Origin: Bradyrhizobium sp. C9
GTDB lineage: Bacteria; Pseudomonadota; Alphaproteobacteria; Rhizobiales; Xanthobacteraceae
Assembly (NCBI RefSeq): GCF_002532045.1
Contig: NZ_NWTG01000021.1
Coordinates: forward strand, 1-64,000
Direction of reading: 5' to 3'
Length of the DNA stretch: 64,000 nt
This document shows, in pieces, positions 8,235 to 17,242 of this stretch. Each line of letters begins with the position of its first letter. Positions within the stretch are counted from its first letter, which is position 1. Below the pieces are notes generated by a model, which made no database searches, had not been told where the DNA came from, and was given only the letters and a program-made list of their open reading frames with translations. The translations under genes and the position numbers were made by a program.

Positions 8235-9059
8235 ATGACCGGACATCGCGCCCGCCTGCTTTGCATCGCCAGCCTTCTCACGGTCGCGCTGGGGACACCG
8301 GCTGCGCCCGCTGCCGAGACCTACGATCCCTGGCCGGGTCTCGTCCAGGACATCTTCAGCAATCGTCCGATGAATGACGGCAACGATGTCATCGGCATCG
8401 AGATGCCGGCGCGCGCGGAAGACGCCGCAATCGTTCCGGTGACGCTGCGCACCAAGCTGCAACCGGGCGACAGCCGCCGCGTCGTCGCCATCACGCTTGT
8501 GATCGACGAGAACCCGGCGCCGATGGCCGCGAAATTCACGCTCGGGCCGGACGCCAACGTCACCGAGATCTCGACCCGCGTCCGCGTCAACAACTACACC
8601 AACGTGCACGCCGTCGCAGAGCTCAGCGACGGCAAGCTCTATGTCAGCAAGGTGTATGTGAAAGCATCCGGCGGCTGCTCGGCGCCGGCCGGCAAGAACG
8701 TCGAGGAAGCGAAGAACCGGCTCGGCCAGATGCGCTACCGGCAATTCACGAAGTCCGAACAGGGGCCGGCGACGAGCACGCGGGAGGCCCAGATCATGAT
8801 CGGGCATCCGAACAACTCAGGCCTGCAGATGGACCAGGTCACGCAGCTCTACATCCCGGCCTTCTTCGTCAATGAGCTGCACATCTGGCAGGACGACAGT
8901 CCGGTGCTCACGATGGAAGGCGGGATCTCGATTTCCGAGGACCCCAACATCCGCTTCACCTACGTCTCGAATGGCGCCAGGCACTTCCGCGCCGAGGCCA
9001 AGGACACCGACGGTCACGTCTTCGACCACGAATGGAAGGTCGAGAATCCCGGGACCTGA
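8235..9059 (+). CDS. Quinoprotein dehydrogenase-associated SoxYZ-like carrier
   Basis: A 274-residue fused SoxY-SoxZ-like protein. After a signal peptide ending PAAPAAE, the SoxY-like half ends in a carrier loop around YVKASGGCSAPAG (Cys148), echoing the GGCGG swinging arm of SoxY. The C-terminal half (about residues 180-274) is SoxZ-like (ADGHVFDHEW-type ending). It lies directly after the metallohydrolase. The family co-occurs with PQQ dehydrogenases rather than thiosulfate oxidation genes; none of the other sox genes is present here. Confidence 0.88.
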   Translation: MTGHRARLLCIASLLTVALGTPAAPAAETYDPWPGLVQDIFSNRPMNDGNDVIGIEMPARAEDAAIVPVTLRTKLQPGDSRRVVAITLVIDENPAPMAAKFTLGPDANVTEISTRVRVNNYTNVHAVAELSDGKLYVSKVYVKASGGCSAPAGKNVEEAKNRLGQMRYRQFTKSEQGPATSTREAQIMIGHPNNSGLQMDQVTQLYIPAFFVNELHIWQDDSPVLTMEGGISISEDPNIRFTYVSNGARHFRAEAKDTDGHVFDHEWKVENPGT

Positions 9060-9084
9060 CACGCCAGCGATCTCGCGCTCGACC

Positions 9085-9441
9085 CTAGAAACACCTCACC
9101 TCGGCCTCGGCCTGCGCCCGCCTGAGGTCGCTGAGCGCGTTGGCGGCCTGCTCGGACGAGCGGAACTGGCCGCCCAGATTGCCGCGCACCTGCGCCATGC
9201 TCAGCACGGTCTCGGCGGTGACGTAGCGGTCATAGGGGATGATCGAGGCGACCACGTCGATCGAGCAGGAACATTGTTCGATCGACTGTCGCGATTCGCC
9301 ATTGGACTTCATGCAGCCGAACACATATTCGGCCCGCGCCGAGGTCGGATAGTCGTTGATCTCCTGGGCCCGCACGCTGATGGTCGTCCCGGCGAGCACC
9401 AAGACGGCGACAATCGGTCGTAGCATGCCAGCTCCTGCCAT
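9085..9441 (-). CDS. Small secreted cysteine-rich hypothetical protein
   Basis: A 118-residue protein with a signal peptide (MLRPIVAVLVLAGTTISVRAQ) and a compact cysteine pattern: C in FGCMKSNGE, then CSCS about 18 residues on, and a C-terminal VRCF. Four cysteines suggest two disulfides or a metal site. GAGGAAG-type sequence precedes ATG 9441. It is convergent with the SoxYZ-like gene and divergent from the ABC importer at 9528. Its position in a quinoprotein locus suggests a periplasmic accessory role, but no domain is recognised with confidence. Confidence 0.7.
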   Translation of the reverse strand: MAGAGMLRPIVAVLVLAGTTISVRAQEINDYPTSARAEYVFGCMKSNGESRQSIEQCSCSIDVVASIIPYDRYVTAETVLSMAQVRGNLGGQFRSSEQAANALSDLRRAQAEAEVRCF

Positions 9442-9527
9442 GGTCCTGCTTCCTCTTCTCTTTCGGCAAGCTATGCTATGGATGTTGATCAGAAAAGAAA
9501 ACATTCGGGGAAGTGGCTCAACAAACG

Positions 9528-10508
9528 ATGATCATCTCTGTACGCACGGTGTTGGCTGCGGCAGTCGTGGCGGTCATGCAGTTCGGCACCTCGTGCACCG
9601 CGGAGACTATCCGCGTTGCAGCGCAGAAGACCGGAACGCTGGCCTGGGAACTGGCCGTCATTCGCTCCCACGGTCTCGACAAGAAGGCCAATCTGTCGAT
9701 CGATATCGTCGAGCTCGCCAGCCCCGAGGCCGGCAAGATCGCGCTGCGCTCCGGCTCGGCCGACGTGATGGTGTCGGACTGGCCCTGGGTGTCGCGCGAA
9801 CGTTCGCTCGGCGCCAAGCTGCAGTTCTATCCCTATTCGAGTGCGCTGGGCGCCGTGATGGTCCCGGCCGCCTCACCGCTCAAGACCCTTGCCGACCTCA
9901 AGGGGCGCAAGCTTGCCGTCGCCGGCGGCGCGATCGACAAGAACTGGCTGCTGCTGCAGGCCGCATTGAAGCAGGACGGCGTCGACCTGAAATCGCAGGC
10001 GAGCATCGTCTACGGCGCGCCGCCGCTGCTCGCCGCCAAGGCCCTCGGCGGCGAGATGGACGCGACGCTCAATTACTGGAATTTCTGCGCGGCGCTTGAG
10101 GCCAAAGGCTTTCGCCGGCTTTCCGGCATGGAAGAGATCCTGCAAAAGCTCGGCAGCAAAGGTCGCATCGCGATGATCGGCTACGTGTTCGACGAGGCCT
10201 GGGCCAACGCCAACAAGGATCTGGTGGCCCGCTTCATCGCCGTGACGCGCGCCGCGAAAGAGATTCTGGCGACCTCGGATGCCGAGTGGGACACGATCGC
10301 GCCGCTCACCGGCGCGCAGGATACGGCGACGCTGCAGGCCTATCGCGACCGCTACCGCGAAGGCATCCCGCGCCGTCCGATCGCTGACGAAGAGGCGGAT
10401 GCACGCGTGCTCTACCGGGTGCTGGCGCAGCTCGGCGGCCGCGATCTCGTCGGCACCGCGACCGAGCTCGATCCCGGCACGTTCTATCAAGCGATCCCGG
10501 GAGACTAG
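9528..10508 (+). CDS. NitT/TauT-type ABC transporter substrate-binding protein
   Basis: A 326-residue periplasmic protein of the SsuA/NMT1-like family: signal peptide (AAAVVAVMQFGTSCTAE), then IRVAAQKTGTLAWELAVIRSHGL and LASPEAGKIALRSGSADVMVSDW. A GTG at 9513 would add five residues, but the nearby GGGGAAG lies too close to it. Permease and ATPase genes follow immediately, forming a three-gene importer. The ligand is unknown. Insertion in a lanthanide/PQQ locus makes a metal-chelate or cofactor-related substrate conceivable; sulfonate-type ligands remain possible. Confidence 0.85.
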   Translation: MIISVRTVLAAAVVAVMQFGTSCTAETIRVAAQKTGTLAWELAVIRSHGLDKKANLSIDIVELASPEAGKIALRSGSADVMVSDWPWVSRERSLGAKLQFYPYSSALGAVMVPAASPLKTLADLKGRKLAVAGGAIDKNWLLLQAALKQDGVDLKSQASIVYGAPPLLAAKALGGEMDATLNYWNFCAALEAKGFRRLSGMEEILQKLGSKGRIAMIGYVFDEAWANANKDLVARFIAVTRAAKEILATSDAEWDTIAPLTGAQDTATLQAYRDRYREGIPRRPIADEEADARVLYRVLAQLGGRDLVGTATELDPGTFYQAIPGD

Positions 10509-10510
10509 CG

Positions 10511-11248
10511 GTGCTGCGCCTCCTGTCATTCGCGCTGTTCATCGCAACCTGGTGGATTGCCTCGCTGTTGATCGGCGATGCGAAGCTGCCGGCGCCGCCG
10601 GCGGTGCTATCGGTCCTCGCCGCCGAGGCGCGATCGGGTGCGCTGTTCGTCAATCTCGGCGCAACGCTTGCGCGCGTCGCGCTGGCCTTCACCCTCGCCA
10701 TGGCGCTCGGCTCGGCGATCGGCTACCTGATGGGCCGCGTGTCGCTTGCCGATCGCCTCGGCGATCCCTGGCTGATCCTGCTGCTCAACCTGCCGGCGTT
10801 GGTCGTCATCGTGCTGGCCTATATCTGGGCCGGGCTGACCGAGGTCGCCGCGATCACGGCCATCGCCATCAACAAGCTGCCGACCGCCGTGGTCACCCTG
10901 CGCGAGGGCGCCCGCGCGCTCGACCCTGCGCTCGACGAGATGGCAACGGCGTTTGCCTTGCCACGCGGCCGCGCCTTCCGGCATGTGGTCCTGCCGCAGC
11001 TTGCACCCTACATTGCGGCTGCTGCACGCTCCGGGCTGTCGCTGGTCTGGAAGATCGTGCTGGTCGCCGAGTATCTCGGCCGCCCCAACGGGGTCGGCTT
11101 CGAGATCGGGGTCGCCTTCCAACTGTTCGACATCCCGTTGCTGCTCGCCTACTCGCTGAGCTTTGCCGGAGTCGTGCTCGTCATCGAAACCGTGCTGGTG
11201 CAGCCGTTTGAAACCAGGCTAACGCGGTGGCGGCTCCGTGCAGCTTGA
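10511..11248 (+). CDS. NitT/TauT-type ABC transporter permease
   Basis: A 245-residue inner-membrane permease of the SsuC/TauC type with about six hydrophobic segments and the EAA loop (LDEMATAFALPRGRAFRHVVLPQLAPYI). GTG start at 10511 with GGGAGA six bases upstream, two bases after the binding-protein stop. Its 3' end overlaps the ATPase start by 11 bases, supporting coupled expression. Confidence 0.88.
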   Translation: MLRLLSFALFIATWWIASLLIGDAKLPAPPAVLSVLAAEARSGALFVNLGATLARVALAFTLAMALGSAIGYLMGRVSLADRLGDPWLILLLNLPALVVIVLAYIWAGLTEVAAITAIAINKLPTAVVTLREGARALDPALDEMATAFALPRGRAFRHVVLPQLAPYIAAAARSGLSLVWKIVLVAEYLGRPNGVGFEIGVAFQLFDIPLLLAYSLSFAGVVLVIETVLVQPFETRLTRWRLRAA

Positions 11249-11948
11249 GGTCAATATCACAGGCAAGAGCTTTGCGAGCGCGGCCGGAAAGCGGCACGAC
11301 GTGCTCGACAACGTCACCTTCACGTTGAACGCCGGCGAGGTTGGCGTGCTGTTCGGCCCATCGGGCTGCGGCAAGAGCACCCTGCTCCGGATTCTCGCCG
11401 GGCTCGACGCCAATTACCAGGGCCACGTCGCGCGCTCCCCCGGCATGCGGCTCGGCATGGTGTTCCAGGAGCCGCGGCTGTTGCCCTGGCGCACCGTGGA
11501 GGAGAATGTGCGGATCGCCGCACCTGACGTCGACGACGGCACGCTGTCGGCGCTGTTCGAGGTGCTCGAATTGAGCGTGCACCGCAACCACTTTCCCGGT
11601 GAGCTATCGCTCGGCCTCGCCCGCCGCGTCGCGCTCGCCCGCGCCTTCGCCATCGAACCGGATTTCCTCATTCTCGACGAGCCGCTGGCTTCGCTCGACA
11701 ATGCACTTGCGGGACGGTTGCGCGACCAGGTCGCGACACTGGTCGCCAGCCGGAAGATGATGACGCTGCTGGTCACCCACGATCTCGACGACGCAGTCCG
11801 CCTCGGCGACCGCCTCTTTTTCCTGTCGCCGCGACCGGCCCGAATCCTTCACGTGGAAACCATCGCCGCGCCGCGCGCGACGCGAAGCGAGCCGGAGATC
11901 GGCGAAATCAAACGGCAGCTCTCACAGTTGGACCTTGCAAATATGTGA
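11238..11948 (+). CDS. NitT/TauT-type ABC transporter ATP-binding protein
   Basis: A 236-residue ATPase with Walker A (FGPSGCGKST), Q-loop (GMVFQEPRLLPWRT), Walker B (FLILDEPLASLD) and switch His (LLVTHDLDDA). The signature motif is degenerate: ELSLGLARRVALARA replaces the usual LSGGxxQR, which may lower ATPase activity or mark a subfamily. GTG start inside the end of the permease gene. It is the third gene of the importer at 9528-11948. Confidence 0.88.
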   Translation: MQLEVNITGKSFASAAGKRHDVLDNVTFTLNAGEVGVLFGPSGCGKSTLLRILAGLDANYQGHVARSPGMRLGMVFQEPRLLPWRTVEENVRIAAPDVDDGTLSALFEVLELSVHRNHFPGELSLGLARRVALARAFAIEPDFLILDEPLASLDNALAGRLRDQVATLVASRKMMTLLVTHDLDDAVRLGDRLFFLSPRPARILHVETIAAPRATRSEPEIGEIKRQLSQLDLANM

Positions 11949-11989
11949 GACGCCGTCATCCTTGGACGAAAACGTGAGGGAGAGATTGG

Positions 11990-12343
11990 ATGTCGCGTGC
12001 GTTGATCGCTGTTGGTGTTGCGTTGCTTGTGCTGCCGGCCACAGTGCTCGCCCAAAGCAAGGGCAAAGGCATCCGGCTGTGGAATCTGACCAGCGCCACG
12101 ATTTCGAGCTTCGAGTTGTCGCCGGCGAGCAAGAACGAGTGGGGTCCGAACCAGACGCTCAACGACAAGGACAAGGAAGTCGAACACGACGAGCGCCTGC
12201 GGATCACCGGCGTCGAGCCCGGCCGCTACGATGCCAAGGTCGGCTACAGCGGCGCCAGGCAGTGCTTCGTTCGCGACATCGAGATCAAGGCCGATGCGGT
12301 GTTTTCGGTGTCCGACAAGGATCTGAAGGACTGCAATAAATGA
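11990..12343 (+). CDS. Small secreted hypothetical protein
   Basis: A 117-residue protein with a clear signal peptide (MSRALIAVGVALLVLPATVLAQ). The mature part has a short beta-rich pattern (IRLWNLTSATISSFELSPAS, RYDAKVGYSGARQCFVRDIEI) and ends Lys/Asp-rich. Two cysteines (RQCF and KDCNK) could form a disulfide. ATG 11990 follows GAGGGAGAG at suitable spacing, 41 bases after the ABC importer, so it may be cotranscribed. No known domain is recognised. Confidence 0.65.
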   Translation: MSRALIAVGVALLVLPATVLAQSKGKGIRLWNLTSATISSFELSPASKNEWGPNQTLNDKDKEVEHDERLRITGVEPGRYDAKVGYSGARQCFVRDIEIKADAVFSVSDKDLKDCNK

Positions 12344-12347
12344 CGGG

Positions 12348-12584
12348 CTAGCCGGCCGGCGGCGCGCCACCGCTGCCGGCGCGATCGTTGGTGTGCGGAT
12401 ATTCGCAACGCCATCGCACCGCGGTCCATTTCGGATGCTCGCCGACCCATTGCGCGATGTAAGGCGGCGCGGCCATGGCGCATTGCTGCAGCGAACCATT
12501 CCAGTTGAACACCAGATGCTGCTCCTCGCAGGTGGCGGGCGACAGCACGGCACATACGGTGACGATCAGATCAATCGGGTTCAT
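12348..12584 (-). CDS. Small cysteine-containing hypothetical protein
   Basis: A 78-residue protein starting MNPIDLIVTVCAVLSPATCEEQ and carrying four cysteines (VCAV, TCEE, QQCAM, WRCEY), with several tryptophans. GAGG precedes ATG 12584 by about 9 bases; an upstream frame to 12653 lacks such a site. The pattern resembles short proteobacterial proteins with paired disulfides that sit in the envelope. It is convergent with the previous gene, 4 bases apart. Function unknown. Confidence 0.55.
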   Translation of the reverse strand: MNPIDLIVTVCAVLSPATCEEQHLVFNWNGSLQQCAMAAPPYIAQWVGEHPKWTAVRWRCEYPHTNDRAGSGGAPPAG

Positions 12585-12795
12585 GCATGAAACCTCGCGG
12601 GCGTCGTCAAAAGATAACATAAGCGCTACGCCCGCAGCAGGCGGAAGTTTCAATTCGATGCGAGATCAAGCGGAACTTAGCGGTCACGGCCCGGCGAGGA
12701 CGCCGACCTGACCCGAGCCGGCAGCTGTGAAACCGGCGCCTTGCCGTCAGTTCATTTCGTCAATAAGCTGGTTCCCCACAACTGCTAACAGGCTG

Positions 12796-13863
12796 ATGGC
12801 TCTTACGGAAACCTCCCGGCGCGGCGTCGCGGTCGCTGTGTGCTTGCTGGCGCTCGCCGCGGGCGCTTGGCCTCTCACGGGCCAGGTCCGGCGCGCAGCT
12901 GCGGAGCCGCAGCCGGACAAATCGGATTCGGGCCGCACGGAGCCTTCCCGCACCGCAAACAACGACCAGGCAGCGGTCAAGTTGACGCCCAGCCAGCAGG
13001 GACAGATCGGACTCGAAACCGCGGTTGTGGAAGCCGCTCCGCATCCTGAGCAATTCCGCGCATACGGTGCGGTGCTGGACATATCCCGCATTACCGAGCT
13101 CGCCAACAGCTACGCCAATGCGCAGGCTCAGCTCCAGACAGCGCAAGCCAAGCTCGAAGTCGCAAAGAGCGCATTCGACCGGACCAAGAATCTCGTCGAC
13201 TCCGCCGCGCTCCCGAGAAAGGAAGCCGAAACCGCCGAGGGAACGTTGCGGTCCGACAAGGCTACGCTTGCCGCGGCGGAATCGCAGCTCAGGACCCTCG
13301 CGGCGACGGCGCAGCAGGAATGGGGGCCGGTGATCGGCCGCGGAATCGTGGAGCGTTCGCCCGCCGTTGTCAGGCTGATCGAGCGCGATCAGTTTCTGGT
13401 TCAGGTCACGCTGCCGCCCGGCGTTTCTGTCACCGGGACTCCGGGAACGGCTCTGGCGCAAGCGCCGACGCGAAATGCGAACATCGATCTCCAGTACGTC
13501 TCTCCGGCAACACGCACCGACCCCCGTATTCAGGGATTGAGCTACTTCTTCTCGGCTCCCGGCGACAGCGGCCTGCTGCCCGGCATGAACACCACCGTCT
13601 ATGTGCCGTCCGGCAACACTTACGAGGGCGTGTTCATTGAAGATACGGCGATCGTGCGATGGCAGGGCCGATCGTGGATCTACCTGCGCGTGAGCCCCGA
13701 CAGCTTCCGACGGCATCCGATCAGCACGGATCAGCCGGTTTCGGATGACGACTACGTCGTCCGAGACATCCCATCGGGATCCGAGATCGTGATCCGGGGC
13801 GCACAGGTCTTGCTGTCCGAGGAGGCCAAGAGCCAGCTTCGGGGCGGCGACGACAATGACTGA
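12796..13863 (+). CDS. RND efflux periplasmic adaptor subunit
   Basis: A 355-residue membrane-fusion protein of the HlyD/CusB type: N-terminal hydrophobic anchor (VAVAVCLLALAAGAWPL), a lipoyl/alpha-hairpin region (ANSYANAQAQLQTAQAKLEVAK ... KDKATLAAAESQLR-like heptads, about residues 105-180) and a C-terminal beta-barrel (LLPGMNTTVYVPSGNTYEGVFIEDTAIVRW). ATG 12796 is chosen; a GTG at 12727 would add 23 residues. It overlaps the pump gene by 8 bases. No outer-membrane channel gene is adjacent. Confidence 0.85.
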   Translation: MALTETSRRGVAVAVCLLALAAGAWPLTGQVRRAAAEPQPDKSDSGRTEPSRTANNDQAAVKLTPSQQGQIGLETAVVEAAPHPEQFRAYGAVLDISRITELANSYANAQAQLQTAQAKLEVAKSAFDRTKNLVDSAALPRKEAETAEGTLRSDKATLAAAESQLRTLAATAQQEWGPVIGRGIVERSPAVVRLIERDQFLVQVTLPPGVSVTGTPGTALAQAPTRNANIDLQYVSPATRTDPRIQGLSYFFSAPGDSGLLPGMNTTVYVPSGNTYEGVFIEDTAIVRWQGRSWIYLRVSPDSFRRHPISTDQPVSDDDYVVRDIPSGSEIVIRGAQVLLSEEAKSQLRGGDDND

Positions 13864-16800
13864 CGGCATCGGCTCCAACAGGCTCGGGCCGCAAGCCGCT
13901 CTCGTCGCGTTCGCCATCCGCTTCCGCGGCATCGTGCTCGCGCTTTCGTTCGCGCTGCTCGGCTATGGCCTGTTCACGCTCGGCGAAGCCAAATACGGCG
14001 TCTTCCCCGAATTTGCACCGCCGCAGGTCGCGATCCAGACCGAAGCGCCTGGGCTCAGCCCGGAGCATGTCGAACTTCTGGTCACACAACCGATCGAAAC
14101 GTCGATCAACGGCTTGGCTGGCGTCGAAAGTCTGCGCTCGTCGTCGATCCAGGGCCTCTCCGTGGTGACGGTGGTCTTCCAGCCGGGTAGCGACATCTAC
14201 CGGGCGCGCCAATTGGTGACGGAGCGTCTCGCGGTCGTGGCCACCCGACTGCCACAAGGTGTGCAGCCGCCGTCGATGACACCATTGACCCCGCTGGCCG
14301 GCACGGTGCTGGTCATTGGCCTGACGTCCGACCAGCGCTCGCTGATGGATTTGCGCACCGTTGCGGACTGGACCGTGGCAAGACGGCTTCTGGCCGTGCC
14401 GGGTGTGGCGCAAGTGTCCACTTACGGGAAGGATGTCAGGTCTCTGCAAGTGCAGGTCCGCCCGGATGACCTGATCCGCTTCCGGGTCGGCCTGAATGAT
14501 GTGCTGGCCGCCGCGCGCAAGGCCACCGGCGTACGAGGCGCCGGCTTCATCGATACCGCCAATCAGCGCGTCACGCTGCAAACCCAGGGCCAGTCCTTGA
14601 CGCCCGACCAGCTTGCCCGCACCGTTCTTCTGCACGAGGGCGGCGCAAGCGTGGTTCTCGGCGACGTCGCGACCGTCGTGACCGCTCCCGAGCCGCCGAT
14701 CGGGGCCGCCCTCATCGACGGCGTGCCTGGCGTCATGCTGATGGTGAGCCAGCAATACGGCGCGAATACGCGAGAGGTCACCACGCGGGCGGAAGCCGCC
14801 CTGCAGGAACTGCGACCTGGCCTTGAAGCCGACGGAGTTCGGCTCCATGCGGACATATTCCGCCCCGCCAATTTCATCGACGCGGCGACCGAGAACGTGC
14901 TCAACGCCTTGTTGATCGGTGGAGTGCTCGTGGTCGTTGTTCTGTTTCTATTTCTGTTCGACTGGCGTACCTCGATCATCAGTTGCACTGCCATCCCCCT
15001 ATCGTTGATAGCGGCCGTGCTCGCACTGCAATGGATGGGTGAAACGCTCAACACGATGACGCTCGGCGGCCTCGCAATCGCGATCGGCGAAGTCGTCGAT
15101 GACGCCGTGATCGGCGTCGAGAATGTCGTACGTCGATTGCGCGAGAACCGCCGGGCAACGGTGCCGAGATCCGAGGCTCGCGTCGTGCTCGATGCGTTCC
15201 TCGAGGTGCGTACCGCCGTTGCCTATGCGACGTTTGCGGTGCTGCTGGTCTTCTTTCCGATCCTGGCGCTCTCCGGCATTGCCGGTCGTCTCTTCGGCCC
15301 CCTGGGCATCGCCTACATCTTCGCCGTGCTCGCCTCGCTCGCGGTCGCCCTTACCGTGACGCCGGCGCTCTCCATGCTGCTCCTCGTCGGAAGGACGGGC
15401 GGACAGCGCCAGCATGAACCTCCTGCGGTGCGGTGGTCGCGTCACCACTACCAGGCCTTGCTGCGTCGTATCGGCCGTTACCCGAAGCTGGTGATGACGG
15501 CGGCCGCGGCTTTGACGATCGCCGGCGCGGCGATGCTGCCTTTCTTCGGCGGGACCTTCCTGCCGGACCTGCGGGAAGGTCATCTGATTCTGCACGTCTC
15601 CGCGATCCCCGGCACCTCGCTCGACGAGTCGCTTCGTATCGGCAAACTGATGACCGATACGCTCCGACAGATCCCGGGTGTGCGGAGAGTGGCGCAGCAT
15701 GCAGGCCGGGCCGAGGCCGGCATCGACACGGTTGGCCCGCATTCCAGCGAGTTCGAGGTCGACTTGGAGCCGGGGCTCTCGGGCCGGGCGCAATCCGCAG
15801 CAGAGGCCCGCATCAGGGCCGCACTTGCCGACTTCCCGGGGGTTTCCTTCTCGAGCAAGACCTACCTGACGGAACGCGTCGAGGAGACCGTCTCCGGCTT
15901 CAGCGCGGCAGTGGTCATCAATATCTACGGGCCCGATCTCGATTCACTCGAACGCGCTGCGCGCGACGTCGCGCGAGAACTGGATGAAGTCGCGGGCGCC
16001 GTCGACGTGCAGCAACGATCCCCGCCCGGAATGCCGCAGGTCAATGTGACGCTTCGCCCGACGGACCTGCAGCGCTGGGGGCTCGATGCGGTCGAAGTGC
16101 TCGAACTGATTCGTACCGCCTATCAGGGCGATGTCGTCGGCCAGGGGTATGAAGGCAATGCCGTCTTCAATGTCATCGTGATCCTCGACGCGCATGCCCG
16201 CGCCCGACTGACCCAGATCGGTGACCTGCCGGTGCGCACGCCGAGCGGCGCTTACATCCTGTTGAAGCAAATCGCCGACGTCTACGAGACCTCGGGCCGT
16301 TATCAGATCCAGCACCTGAATGCGCAGCGCGTGCAGACCGTAACGGCGAACGTCAGCGGGCGCGATCTCGATTCCTTCGTGGCCGCCGCCAAACGCAAGC
16401 TGGCCCGCGAGGTGACGCTGCCGCCCGGCGCTCGTGTCGAGTTTGCCGGAGCGGCCGAGGCCCAGGCCCGCTCGCGGCACGATCTCATCGTCAACACCTT
16501 GCTGGCCGGGACAGGAATCGTCGTCCTGCTTGCGATGGTTACCGGCCATTGGCGGAATCTGCTGCTGGTCATGATCAACCTGCCGTTTGCCTTTGTCGGT
16601 GGCGTGTTCGCCTTGGCATTGACCGGTGGCCTGCTTTCGCTCGGATCGATGGTCGGCTTCGTGACGCTGTTCGGCATCACGCTGCGCAACTCCATCCTCA
16701 TGATCTCGCACTACGAGCACCTCGTCCTCGTCGACGGTCGCGTGTGGGGACTGGACACCGTGATCGAGGGCGCGGCCGACCGTCTCGTCCCGATCCTGAT

Positions 16801-16984
16801 GACGTCTCTCGTGACCGGGCTGGGATTGCTGCCGCTCGCGATCGGTGCGGGAGAACCTGGACGTGAAATCGAGGGCCCGATGGCGATCGTCATTCTTGGG
16901 GGCCTGATGACTTCGATGGCGCTTAGCCTGCTGGTGCTGCCGACCCTCGCGCTTCGATATGCGCGTTTCAAGAACCGCCCCTAG
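13856..16984 (+). CDS. RND efflux pump, CusA/CzcA-like heavy-metal family
   Basis: A 1042-residue inner-membrane proton-driven transporter. The N-terminal YGVFPEFAPPQVAIQTEAPG and the TM4 segment GGLAIAIGEVVDDAVIGVEN fit the heavy-metal efflux branch of RND pumps, with large periplasmic loops after TM1 and TM7 and a second six-helix half (LLVMINLPFAFVGGVFALAL ...). It is coupled to the adaptor upstream. The cargo is not determined from sequence. Location between lanthanide-related genes suggests metal or toxic-intermediate export (inference). Confidence 0.88.
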   Translation: MTDGIGSNRLGPQAALVAFAIRFRGIVLALSFALLGYGLFTLGEAKYGVFPEFAPPQVAIQTEAPGLSPEHVELLVTQPIETSINGLAGVESLRSSSIQGLSVVTVVFQPGSDIYRARQLVTERLAVVATRLPQGVQPPSMTPLTPLAGTVLVIGLTSDQRSLMDLRTVADWTVARRLLAVPGVAQVSTYGKDVRSLQVQVRPDDLIRFRVGLNDVLAAARKATGVRGAGFIDTANQRVTLQTQGQSLTPDQLARTVLLHEGGASVVLGDVATVVTAPEPPIGAALIDGVPGVMLMVSQQYGANTREVTTRAEAALQELRPGLEADGVRLHADIFRPANFIDAATENVLNALLIGGVLVVVVLFLFLFDWRTSIISCTAIPLSLIAAVLALQWMGETLNTMTLGGLAIAIGEVVDDAVIGVENVVRRLRENRRATVPRSEARVVLDAFLEVRTAVAYATFAVLLVFFPILALSGIAGRLFGPLGIAYIFAVLASLAVALTVTPALSMLLLVGRTGGQRQHEPPAVRWSRHHYQALLRRIGRYPKLVMTAAAALTIAGAAMLPFFGGTFLPDLREGHLILHVSAIPGTSLDESLRIGKLMTDTLRQIPGVRRVAQHAGRAEAGIDTVGPHSSEFEVDLEPGLSGRAQSAAEARIRAALADFPGVSFSSKTYLTERVEETVSGFSAAVVINIYGPDLDSLERAARDVARELDEVAGAVDVQQRSPPGMPQVNVTLRPTDLQRWGLDAVEVLELIRTAYQGDVVGQGYEGNAVFNVIVILDAHARARLTQIGDLPVRTPSGAYILLKQIADVYETSGRYQIQHLNAQRVQTVTANVSGRDLDSFVAAAKRKLAREVTLPPGARVEFAGAAEAQARSRHDLIVNTLLAGTGIVVLLAMVTGHWRNLLLVMINLPFAFVGGVFALALTGGLLSLGSMVGFVTLFGITLRNSILMISHYEHLVLVDGRVWGLDTVIEGAADRLVPILMTSLVTGLGLLPLAIGAGEPGREIEGPMAIVILGGLMTSMALSLLVLPTLALRYARFKNRP

Positions 16985-17242
16985 GAACTCGCAGAGCGCG
17001 CGACGATCGGAACCGGGTTCGCTTCACAAGCGGCAGCAGCCCCGATCAATCATTGGCGCAGCACAATCCGGCAATGGACGGTTGGGATTTTGGGCGGAAT
17101 GTCGAAGCCGATTGAGCTGCGGCTTTGCGCGACGAGGCCGAAGCCATAAAGTCGATAGGCGCCCAGAGATCGAAAGACCGGCCGACACTGCCACGGCTCC
17201 GACGGCGTTTGCCATGGAAGCCGCAGCAGGTCGTCAGGTGGA

